Origin: Tretioscincus oriximinensis
Taxonomy: Eukaryota > Chordata > Lepidosauria > Squamata > Gymnophthalmidae
Assembly (NCBI GenBank): GCA_022410635.1
Contig: JAJVDF010000206.1
Location: 918,642 to 982,641, forward strand
Direction of reading: 5' to 3'
Length of the DNA stretch: 64,000 nt
Shown here: positions 46,412-58,847 of the stretch, one piece after another
Layout: every line of letters starts with the position of its first letter
How positions within the stretch are numbered: the first letter of the stretch is position 1
Program-made: the position numbers and the translations under genes
The notes under the pieces: generated by a model
What the model was told of the DNA's origin: nothing
Databases searched by the model: none
Seen by the model: only the letters and a program-made list of their open reading frames with translations

Positions 46412-46484
46412 TAGAAAAACATGGAATTTTTTTGACTTTGAAAAAAATTGAAGCAGGTTCCTTACTTTGATGAGATCCTAATGA

Positions 46485-46612
46485 AATACTTACTTTTAAA
46501 ACTTTACCAATCCCGAAGAATGAGTTTAATCTGTTTAACGTTTTTGTTTGTTTGCTTAGTCCAAAAAAAGAAAAAAGATTAAGCAAAGAAGATTTAAAAA
46601 CGTGTGATCAGG
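46485..46612. mobile_element. Copy of the TTCAGTCCTGA foldback family, diverged
   Basis: CTTTTAAAACTTTACCAATC, CGAAGAATGAGTTTAATCTG and right end AAGATTTAAAAACGTGTGAT agree with the family's ends. Confidence 0.45.
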
Positions 46613-46714
46613 GTCTCCGCTCTATATAAACTGCTATAGGTTTCTAGATTTTAAAACAAGTACATTCATTACATGGAGCAAAAAAAAGAGGTTAAAATAT
46701 TTTAGAGATTGATA

Positions 46715-46943
46715 TATGTAAGTTAGGCTGACCAGATGACCCCTTTTTAGGGGGATTGAAAACCCGGTTTTGGGGTACCTCCCAGTTTTTTTCCGAGGAA
46801 ATTTTTTTCAAAAAAAGATTTTTTTTCAAAATTTCTTTTTAAAAATTTATTTATTTATTTCCTNGGAAAAAAACGGGAGGCATCCCAAAAATGGGTTTTC
46901 AGCCTCCCCCCAAAAGGGGTCATCTGTTCAGCCTATTTGTAAG
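46715..46943. mobile_element. Foldback MITE, TAGGCTGACCAG family (copy 1)
   Basis: TAGGCTGACCAGATGACCCC on the left pairs with GGGGTCATCTGTTCAGCCTA on the right; inner arms (AACCCGGTTTTGGGGTACCT and AGGCATCCCAAAAATGGGTT) pair too. Flanks TATGTAAG and TTTGTAAG match at 7 of 8, consistent with an 8-bp duplication. Confidence 0.8.
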
Positions 46944-47290
46944 ACTCACATTCTCATCTCATCTCGAATCCATTTTTTCATGATGGAGGGAGCAGATTGA
47001 TCTATGAAAGATCCCACTTGCACACCATCTGCAAGCCATCTCTAAATTTCATCAGAATTACTTTCACCTTCTGTGTGAACACAGCTGTAACGAAACAGTC
47101 AAATTCTACACTAAAGGCCTAAATGACTTAATACAATTTCCCCGGAACAAATCATGAAAGAAAATTCTAATACATTAAGTTAAAAAAAGGAAAAAATCTG
47201 TTTATTCATTTTAGCTAAAGGCAGTTGTATTAAGATTATAGCAGGAGTCACACAATGTCGTTATGGTGCTTTGAAAACCAGTGAAGGTAC
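46944..47290. other. Intergenic, nothing recognised
   Basis: No feature identified. Confidence 0.5.
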
Positions 47291-47294
47291 AGTG

Positions 47295-47625
47295 AACATA
47301 AGAACAAAAGAGGACATAATTGAGTTCTGCTGAATGAGACCATAGGCTATCCAGTTCAGCAGTCTGCCTCACACAGTAGTCTACCATGTGCTTTTTGATA
47401 TCTTCAGCAAAAGACAAAAACAAAACTTTCATTGGTTCTCAATTATTTACATATGTTCCTTAGATACTTCTGCTGCCTCTCACCAACGTGGAGGCAATAA
47501 CCAGACGTTCGTTCTAGTAGCCATTGATGGATCTGGCCTTTGTGGATTTTTTGAATTCTGTCTGAAAGTTATGCAGGTTGATTGCTATCATAATCTCTTC
47601 TAGTAATGCATTTNATAGACAGATG
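47295..47625 (-). mobile_element. CR1-clade LINE 3' end, divergent (copy 10)
   Basis: GAACATAAGAACAAAAGAGG, GGCTATCCAGTTCAGCAGTC and the inverted 3' UTR. Older copy. Confidence 0.65.
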
Positions 47626-47629
47626 ACTT

Positions 47630-49750
47630 TCTATAAGCAACAANAACAANAANAAAAACCTACCCTAACTCTCCTGCCCTCCAGCTTCATAATCAGTCCT
47701 TTTTTAATACATTGCATGTGGATGNCACACTCCCCCCTGTTACATCAGCATAAGCACTATTTGTTTAAAGTACCATTTTTAAGCTGCATCCGTCCAGAGC
47801 ACTTACAAAGCTGGAGTGCTTGCTTTGGTCTCAGAAGTGGGAGTTGTAATATCTTTACACATATTGCTCACTGTCACAATCTTCAAAGTCAAGAATGACA
47901 GTTCTGTGGTTTTGAAATTACAGCCCAATACTATTTTGAGATATTCATGCTCTGGATTTTACCCCTGCTTCTCTATCTCACAAAATATGATCATGTGCAG
48001 TGTTGGGCAGAGACGTCATTTATATCTTCTTGGCATGTTCACCTTCTACATGTTCTTCTTACTCTGCAGGAAAGAGTCTTCCTAGGGTGTTTTTCTTAAA
48101 AGTGGACTACAGGTTCACAGATATTATGGATAGACTAATGTTGAATCTCTTAGATCCTCATCATGCATCTCCTTCACACTCAGTATGACTACCGTTTGAG
48201 ATACAATCTATAACACCAAAAATGGTCTTCACCTGGGACATATAATGACAACAAATACACATTATGATGACTTAGTGATGGTGCACTGAATTCATTAATT
48301 CAGGAATTATTCTTTGAGTTTCTCCAACTATGAATCTGTCTCTAGTTTTGGACGATGAAAAACAAATATTCCAGGAAAAGAACAAGTCATTGTCCTTATG
48401 CTAATCTGTGTCTATATCCCGAGGGAAAGGCAGACATAAGGGCAGAATCTGCACATGCGATGGAATGCTACATGTATCTGGTTTGATTGGAGTTGGGTTG
48501 AGCAATCCTGTTCAAAATCAGAAAGGCAGNTGTAGCCTATAGCAATGGCTATCTAAATTATGAACAACTCAACCTAGTTCANCTTTGGAAACTTTGGGCT
48601 ACTGGTTCATTGTTACAGTGTAGGCTGCTCCAACACTGCCTTATCTTATGTAGATGAAGCATTCTACCAGAAGGTGTGATACTCAGGAAGATCTTCTTAG
48701 TTCAATCAGGTCATCTCAGCCCTGCAGTATACAGAGAAAGATTATTAGGAAAAACTACGAACAGGTTATAATTAATAAAGCCAACAGGTCCACAACAAAT
48801 GATAGTTCACTTAACTGCAGCAAACTTGCGGCTGAACTTCAAGGACATGACAACAATATCAACAACAAGAACAAACGTTCACCTTTAATTATATATGACT
48901 CCCAGATCTGCAAGATGTTGAAAGAAACTTTCTGGACTGATCACACCACAACAGATTAGTTTGTCTTAGGACACAATGAGGACTCNCCCATCTAATTTAG
49001 TCCCCACTCAGGTTGTCATGTCCAACCTAGAGATAAGGAACATTTTCTCCTTTTTCTCTTTTTTTTTTTTTTGCTGCTTATGGGGAATCTTCTTCTCTTC
49101 TCACCCTCCCCATTACTGCCTCTTTTTCAATTTTGTTACAACAGAGATTTTTACAAATACACAATTCTGCATGTTCTTAGATTTGAGAGGCTATGCTAGC
49201 ATGAATGCTGCAGGCAGGAGGATTAGGATCTGTCTTTTTGTTCAGTGAGGAAATTGAGGAAAGACTATGGGGCTTCAGACCCGCTTTTTGGAGAAATAAA
49301 TATAAAATGATCTATTATCCATCGTACACAAGAGGACAAAGTAAGAGGGTGGGGAGAGAGAGAGAATGTTTCCTACCACAAGACTGAGAAGTCGGCAAAG
49401 AATTACAAACTTTTTGTAAGGATGTCAGCCTCAAAAAAGAAAAACGAGTGAAGAGAAATGAAATAGTTGGTAGCAGAAATGTGAGTGCCAGGGATGGTTC
49501 ACTAGAAAACAGTGTGGGGCAAAACTTGGGTGGCAAGAGGGGCAATAAATCTAAATGCTCATTTCACCTCTGGGTTCTGTACACCTGTACAGTTCTACAA
49601 AGCTACCAACAGGAGAACAAGCAAAAATCTTGCTTTTGTCAAAAGAAAGGGCGGAAAAACAGGAGATTACAAGAATAAGCAGGAAGTAGAAAGTGAATTG
49701 CCATTTCTAATCTAGAATAACCATAGATGTAGTCATTGGCAATCCAGAAA
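47630..49750. other. Intergenic, nothing recognised
   Basis: About 2.1 kb. Contains a cluster of single n bases at 47644-47653 and T-rich and GA-rich runs. The small open frame at 48654-48959 shows no domain. Confidence 0.5.
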
Positions 49751-49752
49751 AG

Positions 49753-49834
49753 TATACCGCTCAAAACAAGTCCGGGAACANTTTAACATAGCAGTGTATG
49801 TTAAAGTGTTCCCTTAATTGTTTTGAGCAGTATA
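49753..49834. mobile_element. Minimal Tc1/mariner-like hairpin MITE
   Basis: TATACCGCTCAAAACAAGTC on the left and TTAATTGTTTTGAGCAGTAT on the right are inverted, with TA at both edges. Only about 80 bp in total, one of the smallest complete elements here. Confidence 0.75.
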
Positions 49835-49865
49835 TATCAGCTGCCCTAGTATTCCTTTTGTAGGG

Positions 49866-50403
49866 TTGCGATCTTTAAATTATAACCTGACTAAAGTGCA
49901 GAATAGGGCAACAAAAATGATCAAGGATCTGGAGTACCTCCCTTATAAAGTCAGGCTGCAACGTCTGGGCCTCTTCAGCCTCGAAAGGCGACGTTTGAGT
50001 GGTGAACTGATTGAAGTCTACAAGATCATGCATGGGATGGATAGGGTGAATAGAAAAAAAGTTTTCTCTATAACACAACACTAGGGTCATCGGCCTGTGG
50101 AATTTACTTCCTGAAGAGGTAGTGGTAGCTAACAGCTTGGATACTTTCAAGACAGGACTAGACAGGTTTATGGACACCAAGGTATAAACGGGCACTACGA
50201 TGGATGTCTGGATGTTGCCTCNGGGATGGAGCAACAGGCAGGACTCCTGAAATACCATTTGCAGGGAGTCATGAACAGGAGCATATTTTGCTTTCCTCTG
50301 TTCAGACTGCCCAGGTGCATCTGGTGGGCCTCTGTGTGAGACAGAATGCTGGACTTGATGGGCTCTGGCCTGATCCAGTATGACTCTTCTTATGTTCTTA
50401 AGG
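49866..50403 (+). mobile_element. CR1-clade LINE 3' end, well preserved (copy 11)
   Basis: Encodes a run of CR1 RT C-terminus (NRATKMIKDLEYLPYKVRLQ, LFSLERRRLSGELIEVYKIM), then a deletion near 50083, the 3' UTR and TTCTTATGTTCTTA. Confidence 0.88.
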
Positions 50404-52475
50404 AACAGAAATGGTTTCACTGCTGAAATAATCCAGANCTGGAAGAAAGGAAGGTCTCAGAGTACCAGGGAAACAGAGACAAACTGAATGAAACACTGGC
50501 TGAGCTCTTTCAATACGTTTCATAAACAGCTAAAATCATTCAGTGTCTGGGATGAAGAGCAGTAAAGAGCCTTTTATGGTTTTTAATTTGGAACAAAAAT
50601 ATTGTTGGGGTTTAGCCCACAATTATTTATATTAGGCTCATTTTTGCTTTCATTGTAAAAAGCGTAAGAGGAAGGAGCCATCCATAACTTCCATTCTGCT
50701 AGTTTAGCAGTCAACTTCCTTCTTTTATTATACATTATTGCAAGTAAAAGAGGGTTTAAGAGATTGCAGAAGGAAGGAGTTAGGTGCTGCTTTATTCGTA
50801 TAATCGTTAGTTGCTGCTTCTACTGCTTGCTGATATTGCTTACTTCAAAGAAACCACATAACAAATAAGAATTGCTGCAGCCCAAAAAATACCACGTGAT
50901 TCAGGGCTCTATTATTTGTAGGCTTCTTTCCCATTGTTCTCAGTGAGAGCTGGCAGAACAGCTTCTGCCCTACATTCTTGGGAAGTGAATAATTTCAACA
51001 GAGATTATCATTAGCCTCCAGTACCATTTCTATTACTAGCAGACCATTATACAGATTGTACATATAACCTAATTAGGAAACGCTGTAGTCAGCTGGGTGT
51101 GAGTGTGGGCTGATGAAGAATTATTTTGCACCAAGCTGCCTTTTAGAAAAGGATGTTCAGAGAGGATACAGGAAAGGTATAAATACAGTTCCCAGTGCTG
51201 AGCTCGGATTTCACAATAAGGTTTCAAATTCCTCATACAATCTGTGACTGAGCAGGAGTGAAGCTCTGAACGTTCCCTATCTGGAGGCTGGAATTATAAA
51301 CACTGCACTAACATAGCGCTTGGGTTAACCAAATTTGGCCATCTGTTTATCTTTTAAAATTGAGGCATACAATAGGCAGGGTCCTACAGTTTAGAGGGGA
51401 AGAGGTAGAAATACATTCTATAGGGATCCAGTTTCCGTTGTCTACAATTCTCACTGGATTATGTCAGGGAACCCAGCCTGGAATTTATTATTTGTGTTGT
51501 GGAAAGTGAAATGTTATCAATGATAGCCAATTTTAGTAAGACTTGGATTAGTATTAGTACAGTAGAGACAAGTTATTTCTCAGTCCAGGGAGGTTGGAGA
51601 TGTGGCCTTGAGAAATATATGGGTTTGCCTCATTGATTTAATCCTGTACTGTAGGTCTTTTATCAGCAGAGACACCTGCTGATGGAAGTTTCTGTGGAAG
51701 TGCCTCATTCATAACATAGTGAGGCATCTTCCCTGAAAGAACTGTTTCAGGCTTTCTACTCCTGATGCCTCAGGACTCTGCAGATGGTGGGTCCCTATTC
51801 TGTGATATGACTAGCAGAAGGTCCAATGGAGAACAGAAGGATTACTTTGAACAGGGAAATGTAGGGATGAAGGCTTGAGAAATGGCTTTTATCTTTCTAA
51901 TTTTGAACTCCAATCTTTGCCCCAGTTTTTTTCTCCTAACTACTCAAGCTAGAAGTTGGTCTAATGGTCTACAAATGCCTTACTTGGAGCATCGGGGCAG
52001 TGTTGAATTATGAAACATCAGCTTCTCTCTCATACCCTTACCACACTTGACAGCTTCCAATACAAAAATGCCCTTTTATATCAATCCCTATATAGAAGAT
52101 TCAACCCTAACGCTGACACTCCCCAACCACATATTAATTTGTAGCCATGAAGCCTTGTAATAATGCCACTGAAAGGAGCATTGAGGAATGCCTGTTCTTG
52201 CTGGAACGAAACTTGATGATAAGCTCAGGGTGCTGTGCTGAGTTGGTGGGTACAAGCAGAGGTGCACGAGCTGCACTCAGCACTCCTACCTATCTTCCAA
52301 TGGCTGATAGATACAGCATTCAACTGTTAATGGCTTGATGTTCTTGTATGCCATGGTCAGACTTTCTCNGGTCCTTAGCTTATAGTTTCTCTGGGCAGCT
52401 ATAGTAGCCATCAATATCATCCAAATATTCATGGTTAAAATATACATTCCTATATCTTATAGGTTTTATGGTATA
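50404..52475. other. Intergenic, nothing recognised
   Basis: About 2.1 kb, no gene or repeat family seen. Confidence 0.5.
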
Positions 52476-52479
52476 ACTC

Positions 52480-52835
52480 ATCATTTCCCTAAACTCCAAA
52501 GATATTTTTTAAACGGAAGCAAGAGGAGGAAAGACATACTGAATCTTGTTGTCCATCTATATAAGATACCAGGGAATAGAGAGAGGGTTAGGCTGGGTAC
52601 AGCCACCAACCTGGATAGCTTTGAGAAAGTGCTGGACAAATTCATGGAGGACTGGTTTATAAATGACTATTAAAACTGATACCTAGTTACTGGCCTCAGG
52701 TTGGCGAGACTTTAAAGACCATCCACAGGGTGTCAAGAGCAAGTGAAGGTCTTGCCATTGTCTTCTTGCTTGCGATGTCCAGAAGCAATCATTGCCCAGT
52801 GGCTGGACTAAACGGGCTATGGGTTTTTATGTTAA
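52480..52835 (+). mobile_element. CR1-related LINE 3' end, different subfamily
   Basis: Open frame end ATNLDSFEKVLDKFMEDWFI (52599-52660) is a CR1-type C-terminus. The 3' UTR (CCAGTGGCTGGACTAAACGG) is only loosely like the TTCTTATG family. Confidence 0.6.
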
Positions 52836-54710
52836 TCTCCTGTCAATGTCAAAGACTCCCTTAAATGTGATTTGCTGCAGAGTTATTAGCCTTAATAATG
52901 TTGCCTTTAAACAAAAGACTGCAGACAGAAAATGTAAGTAATGTGTGTCGAAACTCAGCAGTGCTGAGTGTACTAAATTTCCAATACCTGAAACTGTCAT
53001 TTATGGTATCCGCAAGGAAATCTCTCTGGGTACTATGAATTACTGCAGTTTCCCCTCCATAACGCAGGTTTCTTGGGTCTGATACTCAGTATCTGCCCAT
53101 GGAGTGATTCCTACAGTCAAGTAGCAGATCTGAATAGTACATAGAAGTCTCCCTTGCCTATTACTGGCTCCTATGGTGCTGGATTGTGCTGCTTGGGCAG
53201 TGAGACTGTGGCTGCTCTAGGGGAACCGTTTCCCTGTATGATCAATTCTACTATCAGCTTCTCTAGGGGACGTTTTACCGTACTGTTTTTAGATTCCACC
53301 TTCCCTCCCTCAGTTAATACAATAGGTGTCTTTAAAGAATGACTGCCTTTGAACTAAGTAATTGTTTTGTTTTCTTTTTCCCCATTGTGGGGAAAGTGTG
53401 CTTGAGTTGGTGTGAAGAAGAGGAGGAGAATGAGGTGACACCATAGCATTGATTCCAGGTTAGGGATGATGAGAGAGTGGGAGACAGAAACATCACAGCA
53501 CCAAAGTCCAGGTGTTTGCAATTTTCATCCCTTGTGGTTCCTCTTATTCCCTGCAAGTATCTGGTCACATAATTTCTGAACCTCTTGCTTAATGTCTCAT
53601 AAATTTTATCAGTTAAATTATTGTTTATATTGTGATCTTATTGAGTGCATTTGTTCCCACAAGTTTCTTTTCCGTTTGCTCGTTCTGTGTAACCTGATTT
53701 TCTTTTGCTTTGAGCCTTCAAACTACAATAAAAAATNCACCCAAACTGAATCATTAACATTGCTGAAGGGATACTAAAAATGTAGGCCATAAAGTATCAT
53801 AAAAAGGAGTCTTTGAAATCTAGGGCAGCCATTATTTATTAATTTGTTACATTTATGTCCTGTCTTTCTGTGAAGGAATATAAGATGGCCTACCCCATAT
53901 GGTTCATATATGGTATCCCCTTTCCAGCATGTAGCATCTACAAACCTGTTCATGTGGATATTGAACTAAATAAATNGAACTGAATGGCAAGGTTGTCTGA
54001 AGTACTGATTCAAAACCTTTGACCGGCAATAGTTGGTATACGAGATCAGTGTGCAGACGGGAGGCTCCAAATATGCTTACTAGTTTTCTATTTCAGTCAT
54101 TGCAGAATCGTTCAAAAACTCCTGGCAGGCTCAAGTTTAGTTGAAAGATCTTTCTGCCTCTGCTTGCTTTCCCCATCTCATTTAGCCTCAGTGTACCTGC
54201 AAGGAGACAATAAGTAGGTCAAGCAAACATGGAATGTTAATTTATCACATAACCCTGAGAAACCATTAATTACACTATCACATGTTTTCCCAGAAAAAGC
54301 TCCCCAAACAAGACACACGCTTATTATCTGGCTATTATTCTGAGTGCCATGCACATGTACTGCTAATAGCACTGAACAATTCATTCTAAANGCAGGCAAG
54401 AGTAATAAAAGCAATATACAAAAGTAATATGGCAAGATCTGCACATGCTTCTCTGTGAGCACTAACAAGAAAACTATGTTTGCAACGTAATAATGTGTTG
54501 CAGTGCCCAGAGTGGTATTCAGTGCAGAAAATGGTCAAAACCTTTATGTAGGCTGCCAAGAACACAGATAATTCTCTTAGAATACTAATGACAACATGAC
54601 AACCGGAGAGTTTCCAGACAGTAGAGATGAGGAAGACTTTTCAGAGCTTTGAATCTGGAGCATATTAAGGCACACTTATGGCATCATAATGGCAGGATAA
54701 ATTTTGGTCC
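52836..54710. other. Intergenic, nothing recognised
   Basis: About 1.9 kb, no feature identified. Confidence 0.5.
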
Positions 54711-54711
54711 A

Positions 54712-54975
54712 AATATTTATTTATTAATTTATTTGTACTTGTATTCCACCCTATACCCGAAGGTCTCAGGGTGGCCAACCATAGGGTAGTGCACATAGTT
54801 TTTGTTGCTTTCTCCACAACAGACACCCTGTGNAGTAGGTGGGGCTGAGAGAGTTCAAAGAACTGGGACTGGCCCAAGGTCACCCAGCTGGCTTTCATGG
54901 AGGAGTGGGGAATCGAACCAGNAGACTACCAGGTACAAGTACAACACTCTAACCACTACATCAAATTGGCTGTTA
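54712..54975 (-). mobile_element. tRNA-derived squamate SINE (second full copy)
   Basis: Same layout as 6050-6305: inverted tail with TTTATTTGTACTTGTATTCC, body AGAACTGGGACTGGCCCAAG, inverted tRNA head ending TCTAACCACTACATCAAATT. Confidence 0.85.
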
Positions 54976-55364
54976 CTCTGGCCAATTTCACCAAATTAGC
55001 CATTAAGGACAAAAGCCACAGTGCCATAAAAGGTTCATGTGGGCTCTGCCTTTTATTGATACAGTAAAAAGCATGNGTACATGAATCAACTGTAAGATTA
55101 ACATTTTATAAGTGAATAGCCTTTACCTTTTCTTTAGAAAAATCATAATGCCCTGCTTTTTCAATTTTAGAATTAGCATTTCATAATCATTAATTTTCAC
55201 CATTCTAATGTGATTGTGGTTTGCTTTATTTGCTAGGGCTTTGCTTTTTTCTGAGTAAAGGAAGTTTTTAAATGTAAGTTGCAATTCTCTTTCAGCTGTG
55301 AAGCTGACCATAAAACTAATCCTTGCTGTACAAAATTTCATCATTTCATTAACTTTCAATAATA

Positions 55365-55395
55365 ATGATGATGACGATGGTGATGACAACAATGA
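55365..55395. repeat. (GAT)n/(GAC)n microsatellite
   Basis: AATAATGATGATGACGATGG and following units at the 3' (tail) end of an inverted SINE, likely grown from its tail. Confidence 0.7.
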
Positions 55396-55399
55396 CAAT

Positions 55400-55625
55400 G
55401 TAATTTATTTACAGTGTCCCTTTCACCAAAGGGTAGTTCAAATAGTATTTGGTTACTTTTTCCACAACAGATCTCCCGTGAAGTAGGTGGGGCTGAGAGA
55501 ATTCTAAAGAACTGTGACTGGCCCAAGGTCACNCAACTGGCTTCACAGAGGAGTATGGAATCGAACCTGGAAACTACGAGATAAGAGTTCAGCACTTCCA
55601 CCCTTACACCAAACTGGCTCTCTTT
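55400..55625 (-). mobile_element. tRNA-derived SINE (third copy, tail replaced)
   Basis: Body GACTGGCCCAAGGTCAC and head GTGAATTC-proximal CACCAAACTGGCTCTC inverted. The shared CGCCCTGAGACC tail is missing, replaced by the GAT-type run. Confidence 0.75.
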
Positions 55626-55892
55626 AGGAAGTGAATTTTGAAAAGTGACTGTATCTAGGAAAGTCTGTAAACTATAGCAGAACAGGCTTTGGGCCAGTTT
55701 GCAAGTAATCCTAGTGTAGGGTTTCCACATAAAACAAGACTAGAGGTTTGAGCNTTTAAAGGCTAGAAGAGAGAGCTATACCTTGAGTGTGTGTGTCACA
55801 TTTTCACAACCCTTAGGGTGAGCCTTTTTAAATTGAAATCATTGAGACTGCCAGACCTAGCAACAGAAGTAGAAGGATACTTACTGTTGAAC

Positions 55893-55945
55893 TATACTGC
55901 TCAAAACAATTGAGGGAACACGTTAACATAACAGTGTAACACTAA
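55893..55945. mobile_element. Mariner-like MITE, left part of a split copy
   Basis: TATACTGCTCAAAACAATTG to CAGTGTAAC matches the left arm of 49753-49834. The right arm lies at 56559-56590, after two later insertions. Confidence 0.85.
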
Positions 55946-56184
55946 AGTAGTCAATTTCAGAGAAATAGCCGTGTTAGTCCATAGAAAGTCCAGCAAAGGA
56001 GCTAGTAGCACTTTGAGACTAACTANAGAAAAATGGGTGGCATAAGCTTTCGTAGACAAGTCTACTTCTTCAGATGCTCATCTGAAGAGCATCTGAAGAA
56101 GTANACTTGTCTATGAAAGCTTATGCCACCCACTTTTCTCTAGTTAGTCTCAAAGTGCTACTAGCTCCTTTAGTGTAATACTAA
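55946..56184. mobile_element. PLE foldback with 12-bp duplication
   Basis: An inverted PLE tail (TCAATTTCAGAGAAATAGCC, GCTTTCGTAGACAAGTCTAC) is joined at about 56080 to a direct one (AAGCTTATGCCACCCACTTT, TTAGTCTCAAAGTGCTACTA). GTGTAACACTAA at 55934-55945 and GTGTAATACTAA at 56173-56184 form a duplication with one mismatch. Confidence 0.88.
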
Positions 56185-56560
56185 GGCACTCCTTAAAACT
56201 GATCGGTAGGAAAGTGAGAACAGACGAAGGAAAGTATTTTTTCACCCATAGGGTCATCAGCCTGTGGAATTTACTTCCTGAAGAGGTAGTGGTAGCTAAC
56301 AGCTTGGATAGTTTCAAGACAGGACTAGACAGGTTTATGGACACCATTGAGTACTAGGATGGATGTCTGGATGTTGCCTCTGGGATGGAGGAACAGGCAG
56401 GACTCCTGAAATACCATTTACAGGGGGTCGTGAACAGGTGCATATTTTGCTTTCCTCTGTTCGGACTGCCCAAGTGCATCTGGTGGGCCTCTGTGTGAGA
56501 CAGAATGCTGGACTAGATGGGCTGTGGTCTGATCCAGTATGGCTCTTCTTATGTTCTTAA
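56178..56560 (+). mobile_element. CR1-clade LINE 3' end (copy 12) inside the mariner MITE
   Basis: Starts abruptly at GGCACTCCTTAAAACTG and runs to TTCTTATGTTCTTA, followed at once by the right mariner arm. Confidence 0.88.
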
Positions 56561-56590
56561 GTGTTCCCTTAATTGTTTTGAGCAGTATAT
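56559..56590. mobile_element. Mariner-like MITE, right part of the split copy
   Basis: AAGTGTTCCCTTAATTGTTT TGAGCAGTATA, ending in the TA target. Confidence 0.85.
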
Positions 56591-56592
56591 TT

Positions 56593-57965
56593 TTCTTTTT
56601 CTCTTGATACGGTAAAATGGCTAATCAATGTTTTTGTTACCAGATGCAGCATCTAGTGCCTGCTGCATCTGGGTGGAGTGTCTCACATTCTCACACATAT
56701 TAAGGGTGCAAAATTATGTTCTGGCAGAGGAAAGAGAAAGTCCAAGAGGAGCAGGGGAAAGGGAAAGAGAAAAACAGAGGCAGCATGTAGGTGAGATTTA
56801 GCAAATATGTAATAATGTAAATAATGTAAACATGTTGTCCACATGCTAACAATTGTCCTTGCCCGTCATATTGTGATGAGGGAATCTGCTGAGGCACTTT
56901 GATGCAGAGGGGAGCCACAATTTGACAAGAGGACTTGTCGGTCCTTGAGTTTCAAGCTTCTAATCTTAGAGTTTAAAGATATCTGAAAGGGAATCAACAG
57001 TTTTTTTAGCGTTGCAGTGAAGGTGCCACAAGGCATCCATTGATACACAAGAGGGAGCTGTCTGAAGCATATAGAAAGCGAAGAGCATGACAAATGTGCA
57101 GGTGCCATGTTTTCTTTCCATTCCATATGCACATTTTAGCTTGTCTTTTCATTAAAATTGGTAAAATACATTGAACTTCTATCTCATAATAGTGTTTTTT
57201 TAAATACTATTAGCAATGCAAATACAAATAATTANCATTATTAACAATACAAATGGAATTATGAACTGTTTGATGATGATGAATTGTAGTGATCATCCAG
57301 CCAAATAGGGTATTGTACTTTCTTCTCCCAATTAGATCTTTTGTTTCTCTGTACGATTATGTGACTCTAGATTAATAGCTTGTAAGGAGAAGACACAGAT
57401 GTTTTCATTAATAAGAGAGAAGATTTGAAGTAGAATTGATGAGTCATTATTAAAGTATTGCTCCAGCTGCTCCCAAAGGGCTGGAATTGCTTAGGCTTGA
57501 AGTGCAGTTTTCAGCCTTGATGTGTTAGATTAACACTAGGCCTTAAAACATTTGAAGAATCCTTAAACTCATGATTTCTCATTGCTACAGCAGTTCTTCA
57601 GCCAAAAATAGTATCTTCTCCAGTGAGAAGCATTAGTAAAAGGTTTATGTTTCANCTTACTTTCTCATACGAACAAGGCCTATCTGCACAGTGGCCTGAT
57701 ATGGTGTAGAGCACGAGTCTTCCTTTTGGCACTGTAGACAAATTCAAGGAGGCCCCTGACACTACTGACATGCTACATTTGCAAGACAAAATATAATCCT
57801 GTTCAAGGCCCCCAATCTGAACATAGAGAAGCCACACCTTAGTTTTCTGGGCTACAGAGAACCCAGTTCCAACAGTATACCAAACTGCACCATACAGAAT
57901 GCAAAGTATTGTTTCTGATCTGCATGACATATCTAGTTAACCAAGTTTGAGTGGAGAAAAGCCCA
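56593..57965. other. Intergenic, nothing recognised
   Basis: A weak trace of the GGTTACTT repeat family at about 56630-56735. No gene. Confidence 0.45.
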
Positions 57966-57966
57966 T

Positions 57967-58281
57967 AGTCCTTTACACGGTAGTCAATTTCAGAGAAATA
58001 GCCGTGTTAGTCTAGTAGAAAGTCCAGCAAAGGAGCAAGTAGCACTTTGAGACTAACTAGAGAAAAGTGGGTGGCATAAGCTTTCGTAGACAAGTCTACT
58101 TCTTCAGATGCTCTACAGTCTTGTCTACGAAAGCTTATGCCACCCACTTTTCCCTAGTTAGCTTAAGTAGAAAGTTTAGCTTAGTTAGAAAGCTTACGTA
58201 GACCTGTCTATGAAAGGTTATGCCACCCACTTTTCTCTAGTTAGTCTCAAAGTGCTACTAGCTCCTACGCAGTCCTTTACA
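57967..58281. mobile_element. PLE foldback with perfect 11-bp duplication
   Basis: AGTCCTTTACA occurs at 57967-57977 and 58271-58281. Between lie an inverted PLE tail, then one partial and one fuller direct tail (AAGCTTATGCCACCCACTTT; GGTTATGCCACCCACTTTTC), so three tail units in all. Confidence 0.9.
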
Positions 58282-58399
58282 TATTATCCATAGATTTGTT
58301 TTCATTTTCTGTTTTACAGAAAAATATCCTATTTTAAGTAATGTCAAGCTATCTTAGTTGAGAGTATAGAACTTGTGCCCATTAGCTAGCCTTTCCTTT

Positions 58400-58665
58400 C
58401 TTCCCCAACATCATATTCCTGCAGAGCAGTACCCATATGATCACATGCGAAGGCCTTCTGTGTGATAGTCCCCAGGTTGTGGAATGGTCTCCCCTCTGAA
58501 GTGAGTCAGGCACCAATGCTGTCCATGTTCAGGTGCCTGTTCACCCGTGTCCTTCAGCTAAGCCAAAATGTTCCTCTCTTTGAAAACACTGTTATTATTT
58601 TAAATTGTGTTAGTTTAACTGTTTATGGTCTTTCATTGTGATCCGTCCTGATGACTATAATAAAA
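58400..58665 (+). mobile_element. LINE 3' end, CGCCCTGAGAC-type family
   Basis: AAGGCCTTCTGTGTGATAGT, AATGCTGTCCATGTTCAGGT, CTCTTTGAAAACACTG and GTGATCCGTCCTGATGA match the 21 and 23 kb copies. Confidence 0.7.
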
Positions 58666-58847
58666 GGAAGTGAACCCTGAGAGAAAATCTGGAGTAAATC
58701 CTTAAAAACTTGGTTGCACTCTAGGTTATCACACTGATGGCCCTTATTTGCCAACCAAGGGCTAAATGTCATATTTACACTCCTTTGAGTCACACTATTC
58801 AGACTGGGAGAAAAAACTCTGAAATGTAGATGTGGACTTTTTTTTTT

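Noticed and set aside
47644..47653. Clustered n bases as an assembly gap
   Set aside because: They are single ambiguous bases in an A-rich run; similar isolated n bases occur throughout and look like masked or uncertain calls, not gaps.
48654..48959. 101-codon plus-strand open frame
   Set aside because: Asn-rich low-complexity product, no domain, no neighbours that support a gene.
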